The notes beneath the pieces are model-generated. The model searched no databases and had not been told where the DNA came from. It was given only the letters and a program-made list of their open reading frames with translations. From the NCBI GenBank assembly GCA_019400425.1, contig JAFREE010000081.1:49566-113565 (forward strand): a stretch of DNA of 64,000 bases, in the 5' to 3' direction. Each line of letters starts with the position of its first letter. Within the stretch, counting starts at the first letter, position 1. Shown in pieces: positions 22,821 through 34,352 of the stretch. The DNA comes from Hymenochaete sp. R1. Its lineage: Eukaryota > Basidiomycota > Agaricomycetes > Hymenochaetales > Hymenochaetaceae. The position numbers and the translations under genes are program-made.

Positions 22821-23245
22821 ATATTGCGCAAAAAGCTTTCCCTTCTCATCCCTTCTTCAGTAGGTACTTTAAGAATCCCTTGAAAATTGTAAACTTTTGC
22901 ATGTCATGTATGTACTTATATAGAGCAATGACAGTAGTGAAAGGAAGTACTATTTCCCATTCGCGTTTGTTTGTTCGACGATAACTGATATCCCGGGCAT
23001 CAAAAAGTTGGCGCTGTTTTACTAAGCTCTCTTTCCTCTTTCTCATCTTCTCATGAATAAGTATATTTGAATTGATCTGCTGGACTTCGACTTTGCCGGG
23101 CATGACTTAATCGACTGCGGAAGTTCATGTGGGTTTCGCGGAAAGATACCGGCATGAGCGCGAGCGCTGTTCCAACCTATATAACAGCTTAGACATCCAC
23201 AATCACATCATCTCAAGGTCTGCAACTTGATTTCTGCAGCCTACC
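22821..23245. other. no gene recognised
   Basis: This is the spacer between the unrecognised gene and the first membrane protein of the array. A minus-strand frame of 85 codons (22846-23103) is present, but it has no recognisable features and is better read as chance. Confidence 0.4.
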
Positions 23246-24727
23246 ATGATTATCGTCGACGAGGACTCGTCGGTTAGCAAGATTTCAGGGCCTCGGACGA
23301 GTTCGTCGCGCTCGAATATTTCACAGCAGCGAACCGACGAATCTTCTCCTGTGTTAGGTAGCTCCCATGCACCCCCACCAGCATATACCCCACGTACGGG
23401 CTACATAGCGCCGTTGTACTACCCACACGATATCCCTGTTGAGAGACACTCGTTTCGTAGAGGTGAAAACGCTCAGAAACGGTTCACCCGGGCGTTCCTG
23501 ATAGCGGTCGTTATCTGGGTGGTATTCGTGATCTATGCCAGGTCTTTAATTGAAGGTAAGCCTCACTTTGGTTGAATGTGGGCATGTTTGCTGTATCTGA
23601 GTCCCGAATCAAGTTATTATAAACCTCCGATATCGCGATAAAACTGGAAAACAGCTCGAAAAGCTTCCATACGATCCCGACGGACGAATCAGGAGTGCAA
23701 CATGCCTGAACGGCTCCTCTATCTTCAGTTCCGTATCCCCTGACTCGACGTCGTCAGACGGACAACCACCTATAGTTCGATTTGCTCTACCTCTGGACTA
23801 TGGCGTGTACTTTGTTAGCAACGAAACCACAGTCACTGGCTCATTGACTCTCGAAAGCTCGAATTATTCAGCACGAGATGAAATAGAGATTGATATCGTA
23901 CTCAGTGACCAGTCTGGATGGGCTTACAGTCATGCATCGATCTGTCTTATTCAAGGCCTGTTTAACGAGAATGAACATGACTTCCTCTTCAACTTATCTA
24001 GTGTATGATTCCCTTCACTTTAATTTGTCTTGTCTTGACATCATCTTCCAGGGTGCAGGGAAATTGGTCGCCAATCCCACTAGATACGATATTTTCGTAC
24101 GTTTCCCGAAGACACGAGAATTATATATACCTCGCATGCACGCATACTTGAACGCTTTCAGCTTCTCAATTGACGATTTCGACGAAAAAGTACGTTTTGG
24201 TCGGCTGGATGTGATCGGAGGCAACGCTCCTATACACGTAGAAGTATGTTGAATGGCTGACTTCTACACTATCCTGCTGATAATTATCCCTTCCCACTCA
24301 GTCCGTGCATGCGGATGAAGTTTATCTAAGGACATTTAACTCGGAAATAACTGGTCGCTTCACCATCTCTGACACCCTTGAACTCATCACGAGCAATGCA
24401 CCGATCCAAGCGACTGTCTCCGCACCTTCACCATCAGCCATCATGATGCTGAAAACGACAAACTCACCAGCTATTCTTATTTCTTCTGGGCGATTCTTGG
24501 GCAATTTCACCGTTCATACGACATTTCCAAATGAAGCACTTTTCAAGTCTGAAACACCTTCAAAGCGGCGAAGAGGTCATCCCAAGTACGCTTTCGATAA
24601 TTTCGAACTTAATAGGGTGCAAGGCAAGGCCTCATGGGTGAACGAGCGAGGAGTAGAGATGCGTGGGGATGGATTAATTTCAGTCGAAACAACGAATGCT
24701 TCTCCGTTACTAGTTCTACATGTTTGA
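23246..24727 (+). CDS. single-pass membrane protein with Asn-Ala repeat ectodomain (array member 1)
   Basis: The N-terminal part (about 75 residues) is polar and Ser/Pro-rich (PPPAYTPRTG), ending in a basic stretch (RRGENAQKRFTR), followed by one transmembrane helix (AFLIAVVIWVVFVIYA), so a type II topology with an extracellular C-terminus is likely. After several short introns the ectodomain shows a recurring motif of the form T/S-x-N-A-x-I: GGNAPIHVE, TSNAPIQATV, TTNSPAILI, TTNASPLLVL. The spacing suggests a beta-solenoid or stacked beta fold like bacterial DUF4097 proteins. From memory the family may be the basidiomycete one labelled DUF7330, but this is not certain. A GKASWV motif near the C-terminus matches GKVWWG in the two minus-strand paralogs that follow. 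Function is unknown. Confidence 0.75.
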
Positions 24728-24913
24728 AGAGGGAACGGATCGATCGTAATTGAAGTACTGTACAACTATTTGATTCGGAATCATTTGTATGAGATGTTTA
24801 CAAGCATATAACAATTACAGAGTAATTTGGGAAGCAGGCGTTAAGGTCAGAATCAAAGTGTCGTGCTCTTCACGTAGTACCTTGTGCAAACGTTCATATC
24901 GCGGCAAAGCAGT

Positions 24914-26554
24914 TTAATGTATATGAGAGCCACTCAAATCAATCTCGACTCGCGCATTGGTGGACGTAACTGTCGCGATGCCTTTCTTCCATTCATCCCA
25001 ATTGCCCCACCACACCTTACCCACAAGAATTCCGAACACTCGCGCTGATATATCTACACTACGTGCTCGCTTCCCTCCACTCGGGTCTCCGGGTGACCCC
25101 TCGATCACAGATGGTTCGGCGTTGGTGGTAATGAGGTTAATCTTCCCTTCGAATGCTGGGTGCATCGACGCCCGGGCACCCGCATTGGTTGTATGCACTA
25201 GCAGATTGAGGGGAGCGCTGAGGGGATGAGAGTTTATAGCGACATCAACTGGCTCATTAGAAGACACCGCAGAGACATTGAAAGCACTCTTCCCGCTCTC
25301 GCCTGTGAGAGTTATATTACTGTTGATTCTCCTATGCAACTCATTAGAATTAAATGACAGTGCAAAACAATGGATAAGAGTTACCCATTATTCGTTTTCA
25401 AATTGAGTTTAGTTGCGTTCTCGGGATCATCGTTGTTCATCTTGACTTGGACATCGATGTTCGCGTTCGAAGTGATCAAGGTCAACTCGTCAGATGTCTC
25501 ATATGATCCAGTGATATCGCCTTTATTTGTCCACAGACTTCCTGTGCCAGTCATGTTCTATTATCAGTCGGGTTAGCCCCTGAAAGCCAAAAGAAACGAG
25601 AAAATGAAAATACTCACCTTCGCTGATATCTCCCTGTTTGAGGTTTGGACAGTGTAATGGGCGATATTTACTTCCTCTTCAAGAACGAGTCCAAAGTTGA
25701 AAGCTTGCATTTCGAATTTCCCGACAGCCTTGAGAGGAAAGTATATGGTGACTTCGAAATAAAGTCCGTCTGCGGCCGAAGCAGAAGGTTCCGAAAGACT
25801 ATCAATGTAGATGCCCGAACCGCATCTGGCTCCTCCAAGGTCCCAGCTATACACACGCACGGACGTGCTTGAAAGAATCCCTTGTGTTGCATGCCAGACG
25901 CTGACATCGACAGTAACGGCTCTAGTATCAGTGCCTCCAGGGTGGCGTTTCAGATAGACATCTCCAGCGAATCCAGATCCGCGGGATACGAAAACTAGGA
26001 CGTCTGTGTCTTCCGGTAGCGTGGCTGAGGCATGGGAAGAGACAGAGTGGTCACCATTTAATGGCATCTGCATCTGAACTGGAGTCGACCACTGTAGGAT
26101 GGCAGTTTCATTTTCAATTAAATCTACTTGATCGGCTTGAAATTCGGGAACGATGGCACTCTACGAGGAAAATAATCAGATTGATATGAGACATAATGTG
26201 CTATATCGATGAGTAGGCACTGACCTCGTAGTTGTGTTGCTTACGCACTCGGTGGAGGGTAATATCAACGACGAACCGGGATAACACTCTCAATAGAGCC
26301 AAGATCGCGATCGAAACAAAAAGTGTCCTCCAAAAGCGAGAGCAAGCAGATTCGCGTCTTCGGCGTACGAAGAAAGCATTATGCTCAACAAGAGCAACTT
26401 GACCCATCTCCGAGTTAGAGTATGTTTGAGGAGCATTTCCCATTGTTCGAAAAGATGTTTTATTACTGCTGTGAGTAGAGGAATGATGCGCTTGGGATGA
26501 TAGTAGAGGGGGTGGCGGCCCAGTTTTGGTTAATTCGACGGGGATGATGATCAT
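24914..26554 (-). CDS. single-pass membrane protein with Asn-Ala repeat ectodomain (array member 2)
   Basis: This is a paralog of the gene before it, on the opposite strand and convergent with it. The N-terminal cytosolic part (Met at 26554, or the later Met in RTMGNAPQTYS) is followed by basic VRRRRESACSRFWRT and a helix LFVSIAILALLRVLSRFVV. Later exons carry the ectodomain with repeated motifs TSNANIDVQV, TTNAGARASMHPAFEGKINL, TTNAEPSVIEG and TSTNARVEIDLSGSHI, and the shared GKVWWGNW block. Introns of about 50-80 bases interrupt it at places similar to the other members. Acidic residues, Ser and Thr dominate the ectodomain, which fits surface exposure and possible glycosylation (NITL, NVSAV sequons). 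No enzyme motif was seen. Confidence is high for a real gene, low for any role. Confidence 0.78.
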
Positions 26555-27019
26555 GGAGACAGTGGTGCGGCGGGTTAGATATCAGTTCACTTCGTCAGTC
26601 AGCTGCGCGCCTTGAGAAGATGGATGTGGTGTAGGTGCAAGTAAAAACCGGTACCGAAGTAGTCCATGATTCGAGGCGCTGCGCTGTACAGTAGATGGAG
26701 TCAGTGTTAGAGTATCATTAGCACTTCGTCTTTATTCTATTGAGTCTGTTTCTTGTTGGACTGCGCCACGCAGCGGCATACTGTCACATGAGCCTTGGAA
26801 TCTTCTGATTTTTTTTTTTACCTTGATAATAGAGCCCGCGGGTTGCTATTGTTTAGAGAAGCTCAGCGCAGTTGACCGCAGTTGAAAGAACAGTCAGCGA
26901 ATTTCACTGCGACTGCGCGCGTTTGTTTAGATTCTCACGCCTCTGCGTAAACAAAAGACAATACACATCCCTACAATCATCAGACTTACGCTAAGCTCAA
27001 AGTTCTTCTACGTCATTAC
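26555..27019. other. intergenic, promoter of array member 2
   Basis: These 465 bases lie between two same-strand paralogs and must hold the promoter of member 2. A T9-10 run sits at about 26812-26821. No gene or clear TATA box was seen. Confidence 0.45.
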
Positions 27020-28562
27020 TCAAACGATGTGCGACCCACTCAAGTCCAGTCCAACAGGCGCATTTGAAGAAGTGATTTCTGTTGTACCCTTCCTATCTTG
27101 TCCGCGTTCACCCCACCATACTTTTCCCATCAAGCGCCCTCGCCGAAGCTCATCAACCTGCACGTTGCGTTCTCGCCCTCTTCCACTCGGATCGTCAGGA
27201 AATCCCTTGATCAAGGAAGGCTGAGCATTCGATGTTTTGAGATTAATGGTTCCTTCGTACGCGGGGTGCACGGATGCTTGAATTCTCGCATTACTGCTGT
27301 GCACAGCTAGATTAAGTGGCGCTGAGATAGGATGAGAATGAACTTTGATATTGGCCGGTTTATTGGACGTATCCGCGCCTATGAAGAAGGCGCTATTATG
27401 ATCTTCGCCGTTGAGGTAGATATTCCCATCAATCAACCTGAAGGGATGCGGTCAAAAATACATCTCTAGTACAAATTAATTTACAATAAGTACTCACCCA
27501 TTGCTAGTGTGCAAAAAGGCTTCGGTGATAAGGTTGCTTCGTTTGCTTGTCATGTTGACACCGACCGATATTTTTGCATTCGAAGTAGACAAGTATAATC
27601 TATCAGACGTCTCATAAGAGCCTGTGATGTCCCCGTTTTGAGATACCAAGTAGTTCATTTCTGCTTTCAAATTCTGCGGTAGGTAAAGGTGAGTCAATAG
27701 CTAATAATGTCGAGTAAAAAGGACGTCGCACCTGAGCTTTGACTTTGCCATTCGACGTGATCCCGTTGATGTAATTGAAAACGGTACCATGGCCAAGATC
27801 CTCGAAAGACACGTCGAAGTTGTTGAAGGACATATCCAAATACCTAATGGTCACCTTTGGAACCCAGACCGATAGTTCGAAATAAAGGTCGTCATTTCTC
27901 GGAGACGGTGATTGTGTTACATTGATCCCGAGGCCAACCCGCTGACCCCTTTCATCGAAACCGACGAGATTCTCCAACGAGACGCGCTTGAGTACATCCT
28001 CATTCTTGTAAAATATCCCTACAGACACGATGATTTTGTCATCAGAACCTAAAGGATGCGCTTTGACGTCGATTCCGCCGCGGAATCTATTGCCATAGGT
28101 TGCGAACTTTAAGACGTCTGCCGTCGTGGGAAGGTGGAAGGAAGCTTCAGAGTAGTGAAGAGGTCGAGCTGGACGAGTTCTATGGTCTATACATAATGGC
28201 GATGTCAGCCAAAGCGACCGGTCGAAAGTATCCAAACCGCCTGGCGGTGCCACCTCTGAACCAGTCGAAGCCATACACTACAGAGTTTGACCTTCAGTCC
28301 CCCCTAAAGAATTAAAAGCTGCTCATATATATGTACTCACCTCATGTTCATGACGTCGTCGCACCCAACCTAAGCCAAAACGTCCATGCGTAAGCATAAT
28401 CATGGAGGCCGCCATGATAATCGAAATAGCGATCACCCTACGAGCGCGACGGATCTTGGAATTAAGGCTGGCTTCCCGGTCTTCATTGTCCTCGACTATG
28501 CTTTCCGGGTCAGAGTCTCGTCGCGGGTAGGATGAAGGACTTGTAACCTGGTATTTTTCCAT
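27020..28562 (-). CDS. single-pass membrane protein with Asn-Ala repeat ectodomain (array member 3)
   Basis: This is the third member of the family array, in tandem with member 2. It starts MEKYQVTSPSSYPRRDSDPE with an acidic segment, then basic SKIRRARR and a helix VIAISIIMAASMIMLTHGRF. The ectodomain includes DLYFELSVWVPKVTIRYLDM, TSNAKISVGV, HSSNARIQASVHPAYEGTIN, TSNAQPSLIKG and a C-terminal TSSNAPVGLDLSGSHI. The last exon is closely similar to that of member 2 (GKVWWG, RKGTTEITSSNA against KKGIATVTSTNA), which indicates a fairly recent tandem duplication, while the N-terminal tails have diverged strongly. Function is unknown. Confidence 0.78.
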
Positions 28563-29249
28563 CGTCGGAGAGGGGGATCACGATAGGTGCTTAATGAACT
28601 CGTCTGTAAGTATTAAAGGATGGTAAGAATTCCAAGCCAATGCTCCTCGACGTTGTGAGCGACGCTTCTTTGCCTTGAGGTGCTCATATATGTAGTGAGA
28701 ACGCATCAGGGATGAGCGCTGAGATTCAAAGTTGTCCCGAACTCATGGATTGTCATGATGTTGATCACATTCAGTTGTGTTCGTCATGGCTAACGTCGCC
28801 CCACAGCTTGAACAGCGCTTAACTGCCGTCTATGCATTGGAGAAGACGATGGGGGTCACGGTGAATGGTAAACATTGAAAATCGAAAAGAAAATAAAAGA
28901 ACATCTGACCTGGCCTCAATTTTCTTTCCCACGATTATCGGCAAATATCGAGCTCGATATTTGTGCTTGAATGCACACTTTAGCTTTAGTTTCGGTGTTG
29001 ATTCGGACTTCTGAGAAACGGGATGTTCATCACTGATCTAAGTTGGTGTAAATGGATATGGGTTTCACTCAGCCTAGCTCGCGTTGCTCAGTGTAAATGG
29101 AGGATGACTTCATCATGATGTCTTCGCAGGAGCTGTATACACATGTACAGATCGAAAAGTACATGATACCCAAACAAATCTACGAAAAGAAAGAAGATCG
29201 AACAATTCAAGTCCAAAGTTTGAGTCCGTACTAATTTTCAATACAAGTT
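28563..29249. other. no gene recognised
   Basis: About 690 bases between the start of array member 3 and the stop of the carboxypeptidase gene, both on the minus strand. It should contain the promoter of member 3. No recognisable gene was found. Confidence 0.45.
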
Positions 29250-31988
29250 TCAGAATAAAAGAACGAAAGACGATAATGCCACCAAAGCAACAGTGAGGAA
29301 ACCCGTTCCTCGAACCGATACCGATGTCAGCGCGGCATTCTCTTGCGCCAGAGCACCTGCTGCTTCTGCCGCCGTCACACTCGACACCACCGCATTCCAT
29401 GCCGCAACAGTGGCACTCGGGTATGTTATTGTCGTCGTCGTCGATATGCTTCCCCCAAAGATAACAGAAGTACCCGGCAAAAAGTCGCCTGCAAGACTTG
29501 GGTCCTCTCCGCCCACGACCGTGTTGGTGTCTTCAGAGAAGAAACCTGTTTGGTTCGACCCAAGGACGAACTCACGGAGGAAGGTAAAAGCCGCGACGGG
29601 CTTCTTCTGCGGGACAAGATGGGAAGCGCCGTCAAAAAGGACGTAGGTCCAATTACGTTCTTGGTGGATGATACCGGCAAAGTTGCCGTCATCGTCCGTC
29701 CAAGGCGTCGAGGGTTTGCGATTGAAACCTTGGGTGCCACCGAAGGTCGTGTTTTGGATTGTAGCTATGGGACATGAAGATCAGTGACCGTAAAACATCC
29801 AAAATCAAGGGCTGACCTTCCGTTCCTCGGTGAGGCAGAAGAGAATCATCGTTGCCTGAATAAAGCACGATCGATACACCGTTTGAAGACGCGTTGGAAG
29901 CCAGTTCCGTCAAGAAATCTTGCGGACTGGAAACAATGTTAGAGTCCAATTTTCAAAAGAAATGCATGACTGGACATACTTCGGACCTTGATTCAAAATA
30001 AATCAGTGTATTCGCTAAAACAAAATCTGATTGTTTGACTCACTGATATCTCCCAGCGTGAAAGTGCTATTGAAAGGATATGTCGCACTCTCGACCCAAA
30101 GCTTACTTGTCGGCGCGTGCAATGCCGTGATAACGCGCTCGTCTTGAACAGAAATCAGCATCGGCCATTGGCTTGGACACAAGAAATATACCTTGGAAGA
30201 ACACGGGATCCAGCATATCCGCAGGAGACGTCGGGGCATGGACCACAAGGGCATCAGGAACATCATACACGTCCAATGCAGAGCCGGAAGGATCCGCGTC
30301 TATAAATCAATATATCAGCACGCAATTCTGTTGTATAAACCAAAATACACGTACTCCAAGGAATCGTATAATTGACCATATAATCGTAGATCTCCTGGAG
30401 CAAAAAACACGCGTACCAGGAGTCGAGTGTGCCATTCGCCCTTAACGAAAGATCGCGCTTCCATGCCTGTCGTTTTGCCTCCCGTACAGGGTCCCTCTTA
30501 TGCAAGTCGCGTACATGCGACCGTTTCGACATCTGAGCCAGTGTCCGCTTCATATGTGTAGAAGAGAATGAGGAAAACATCTGCTCCCTGAATAATGCCG
30601 CATTTTCGATGTTATAGGGACTGTTTGGGTCGGTGGGCTCTGAGTAGCTCAAGATGGGCAACGGTCCTTTGGTTTCAGGATAGGAGAAGTTGAGATCGAA
30701 TTTACATAAATGTGTCCTGAAGCAAATGATCGTATCAATAGAACAAGTAGAACCCGAATGCCCACTCACTGCTCGCGGAAATACTCCAGAACATCCGTGT
30801 CATATGCGACGATCTGAGGATAAGTCTCTATTAAAGAGACAACGGCCAAGTCCTGTGTTACTGGGAAGTCACTAATCGTCCCGTCTCCGATGATAATTTT
30901 CCACAATTTGACGGGCGGGTTAGGGGTCGAAAAGATAGCTTTCGTCACGTATGGCTAAAAGTTTGTTCAGTACACAAAGAAACAAAAAGTTGGTACGACT
31001 CACGATCCAACGTCCCGCGTAACTTTCACCAGCGATGACTAAAGGTCGCGATGCCAGTCCTGGAAAGACTTTGACAAGATTATCCAAAAACTGAACCTAG
31101 ACATGCAAGAATAAGGTGTCAGTGCGAATACGCGTCAAGAGGAAAGAAAGGGTGCATACAAAGTCCGTGCCCATCTGATCATCATCCAGGACTGGACATA
31201 TCCGTAAGCGTTAGCGCCCTGGCAATCTACGGAAGCAAATTTTAATGTGCGCTCACCATAGCCTGTACTGTCGGCTGTCGCGAATCCAACGCCTTGGAAG
31301 GAATCACATAAGCCCATGTATAACAAGTGATCTTCGAACGAGTTACTCACCGACAGGGTTGTCCACGTAGAAGGAGTCGACCAACTTAGTCCAGCTGTAC
31401 TCGTTTTCTTTCATTGATAGGTCATCTTGAATCCGCATTGGACCATTCTAAATGGCATCAAAACCAGTGTCTAAAGCTCGATGGCAGCACACAGACGCAC
31501 CTCCAGAATAAGACCGGTCATACTGGATGAGCCCGGGCCCCCTTGAAGCCAAATCAACCACGGGTCAGAGCTTCCATCCGCAGTCAAAGAACCGTTCTCC
31601 TTCTCAAACGCCCAGAAGAATAGCGTGTCATTGTCGTGGTCCGGTCTGCTGACTGGAATATTCCCCTAGAGTTTACGAAGCAAATGTCAGACCGTCTTGT
31701 TTCCCAATGCGGTTCTGAAGAGAAAACATACTGCGAAGCTACGAGTGAGCGGGAATGTCACGTTCGGCAGACTGTCGTTGACCTGAAAGTCTGTGCTCCT
31801 CTGTAAGCATCGCATAGCTAAGTGGATGCGTGTACATGCTTACAATTTTGCCATTCGGGACTGAGGTCACCACTGGGTTGGCCAGGGTACACCTGAGGGA
31901 AAGAGCTGGGCGGAGTGTCGCCGCTGCCATCCTGAGCACGCACAACCAAAGCGAGCGCGCCGGTAAACGCGAGAAGCGGGGCGAACAT
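29250..31988 (-). CDS. serine carboxypeptidase (S10) with C-terminal hydrophobic anchor
   Basis: The product is an alpha/beta-hydrolase serine carboxypeptidase of family S10, secreted or wall/membrane-attached. The start at 31988 gives a signal peptide (MFAPLLAFTGALALVVRAQD). About a dozen exons are split by introns of about 50-60 bases. Motifs in order: WLIWLQGGPGSSSMTGL, DNPVGVGFATADSTGYG, the nucleophile box IAGESYAGRWIPYVTKAIF, the Asp box VLYSGNDDSLLPH and the His box GASHLVPQKKP, giving a complete Ser-Asp-His triad. The protein ends in a Ser/Ala/Thr-rich linker and a hydrophobic tail (GTGFLTVALVALSSFVLLF), which suggests a GPI anchor or membrane anchor. A TTTATAAT box lies about 55 bases upstream on the minus strand (about 32045). 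The family call is secure; substrate preference is unknown. Confidence 0.88.
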
Positions 31989-33083
31989 GGGGGAACACGA
32001 AGAAGAGGACAGTACGGAACTGCCGCCCGACTTTGAGGGAGGATTATAAAGAGCGGAGATGGCAGTGCCCTAGAATGAGAAGCGAGCGGGTGTGATGGAT
32101 GAAGAGAGGGAAGGGAGCGTAGCAGCATGGTCGAGTTCTGTATATAACTCTGGTCTGAGCTGTCATCTTACTTCTCACTTTTGTGCAAGTCCGATGGTTG
32201 TCGCTGCCGTTGCTAGGCTGCAACTTGTTCTCTTTAACTGCCGCGGACGGGGTGAGACTTGGAACGAGCAAGACAATAACGAAGCGTTTCAATTGCAATT
32301 GTCCTGCATAGACGCAATGCCAGATCTCGTCTCGTGGTCTTTTCCAACTGTGGCTGGCTGGACTTGTACTTCATGTCTCACTCACCCCGAGACAACATTC
32401 CACGTCAGCTATCTTCCACAAAATCACCATCAGCCACACCGACTCCTAGCTTTTAGTCCGAAACATATTGCAGCTGCCTTACGCAATCAAACAACATGCG
32501 CAAACCACAGATTAAGCAAGGCATAGCCCCGAATACACGAAAATCGGAAGACAAAAGGAAGCCAAGTGTCTGGGTTTAGCACTAACACAAGTCGAGGGCT
32601 TTTGACTAAAGTACTACAATTGGACTGAAGCAGCTTCCTTCTTGCGAGGCTCCGTAGCAGCAAATAGATCTCTGCCCTTGAAGCTCGGACGCTGTTGGTT
32701 TCAAATGCGTCTTCATTGAATTCCAAATATAGCGTTCTCAGCATCAAATTTGGAAGGAAACGTGATGTGTCTGTGCTTTTGATCGCCCAAAGCTATTACT
32801 TAGCTTTGCCCCACATCTGTCTCCAGTCGCAAAACAAAGAAAGTCGATTTATTTGATCACCAGCGGCATCGCATGGACAATCGATCGCGTCTGCCAGTAC
32901 TAGCTGTTCCAAAGACTTGTTCCGCCAAACGGTTGAGCCACTGTTCATCTTAAAGGAGTATGTCAGCAAAATTAACCTTGCAAAACCTGCCGGTCAAGCA
33001 GGTGACAATAGTCTACGGTCAGAGCAGTGGCTTACCCTTAGTCCGGAGTGTGTTTCCCGCCCGACTCTACGTTATCATGATTT
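31989..33083. other. intergenic, promoter of the carboxypeptidase gene; otherwise no gene recognised
   Basis: About 1.1 kb between the start of the S10 gene and the stop of the oligoribonuclease gene. The part next to 31988 holds the S10 promoter with a TATA-like element. A plus-strand frame (32092-32526) is open but shows no protein family features. Confidence 0.5.
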
Positions 33084-34352
33084 TCATCGACTCGGATAGT
33101 CATTCACGGGGTTCCGGGACAGGGCTGGCGATACAAAAATTTGCTCACGATACCACTTCAGTTCTGCATGGCTACACTGTCAAATTTTCATAATACACAT
33201 AGTACATAATTATCATACCTTGTATCGAACTACGAATATCGCCAAGCGCCCTGCGACAAAATAACTTGAATTACTTTGGCAGGGTAGTAGCAAGCTTTAT
33301 TTACCTGTGTGCTGAGCTTTCGCTCACCGTCTTGGGGGCAGTCGTGCCAGAATACCATCGCCGACAAAGCTCCTACGGGTAGAAATCAGCTAGAGTGTGT
33401 GTGTGGGGGGGGGGGGGGGAAGAGAAATACAGGAGCCAGCAATCACCTTGACCGTAGAGACGTCTGGAAGAAGGCGAACGACCCAATGTAAATTTGTTTT
33501 CCTAACGAGAGACAAATAAAAACTTACCAACAATCCTGTCCACAAACATACCAACATTAGTCAAAATGGAGACGGCCACTGCTGCATCAGCTCACCTATA
33601 ATGTAAATGCTCCACAAGACTTGGCATCTGCTCTACGAGGAACGTCTTATCGACATGGACCGAGTTCCCAGCCAAAACACCGACACCCTTCTCGGGTATA
33701 TACTTTTTGATATATTGCAGAACAGAGTTTTCTACCAAGTCACTTGAGTGGGTCGATTGGAGGCACGCTTTGGTTAAGCCAGTCTGTTGACGCCGGAAGA
33801 TTATCGTTTGAGTATTTGGGCATCACACTGTTCTTCGACGAAACAGACACACCATGCCATGTTGACGGGTACACCATTCACCCATGCTAAGCATTCGTTG
33901 TCAATGATGACAGATACAGAGAAAGTGGTGTAGAGAATCCGCTCACCCGTCTAACTTCCCCTTGTCGACGTGGATTACATACTGCACTCCCGAATCCACA
34001 AGCTCCAGGTTTCCGTCTGAAATCAAGACCTGTAGGTATAAGTTCCTCCGATATACTCGGCATGTAAAGGCACAACACGCACTGCAATTTCCATAATCAC
34101 GTCCTTCTTCACGTCCAAGCCAGTCATCTCCAGGTCAATCCATACCAATGGGCCCGCGCTGGCATCCAACACACGAGACGACGCGCTATCATGACCCCTC
34201 GACGCGACCGACTCGAAATTGTCCACCTTTGACATCGATGGAGAAACGAAAGCGCGCGAAGATGAGCACGCAAAAGGTCTTGAGGCGTGTCGAGCAAGAG
34301 CAAATTGTAGCAGACGTCGTGGTAGCGGCTGCACTCGGACTCGGAGGAGCAT
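33084..34352 (-). CDS. REX2: oligoribonuclease (REXO2/Rex2, DEDDh 3'-5' exonuclease)
   Basis: The enzyme degrades 2-5 nt RNA fragments, chiefly in mitochondria. The N-terminus is a mitochondrial presequence (MLLRVRVQPLPRRLLQFALA), followed by a second Met at residue 40 (MSKVDNFESVA) that could start a cytosolic form. DEDDh motifs are present: LVWIDLEMTGLD (Asp and Glu of ExoI), VLAGNSVHVDKTFL (ExoII) and, after splicing, HYRIVDVSTVKELCRRWY. The conserved RIVDVSTVK is assembled from an 8-base exon (33528-33535) and a 17-base exon (33447-33463). The C-terminal exons read ALGDIRSSIQ, then ELKWYREQIF, with a TGA at 33084-33086. The ExoIII His-x4-Asp is visible across the exon join as HxALGD (the His residue itself was not verified). 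About eight or nine exons. Confidence 0.9.
33395..33419. repeat. (GT)5 followed by a run of 15 G
   Basis: A GT dinucleotide tract (33395-33404) runs directly into G15 (33405-33419). It lies inside the 74-base intron (33373-33446) of the oligoribonuclease gene; on the coding strand it is C15 followed by CA repeats, close to the 3' splice site. Such runs are prone to length change and sequencing error. Confidence 0.95.

Noticed and set aside
22846..23103. 85-codon minus-strand frame
   Set aside because: It lacks any recognisable domain, has biased basic composition, and lies in a spacer between two plus-strand genes; more likely chance.
29250..31988. Secondary metabolite cluster around the carboxypeptidase and TmpA-like genes
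   Set aside because: No synthase, terpene cyclase, P450 or tailoring enzyme lies nearby.
32092..32526. 144-codon plus-strand frame next to the carboxypeptidase promoter
   Set aside because: Composition is irregular, there is no domain, and it spans the promoter of the S10 gene on the other strand.
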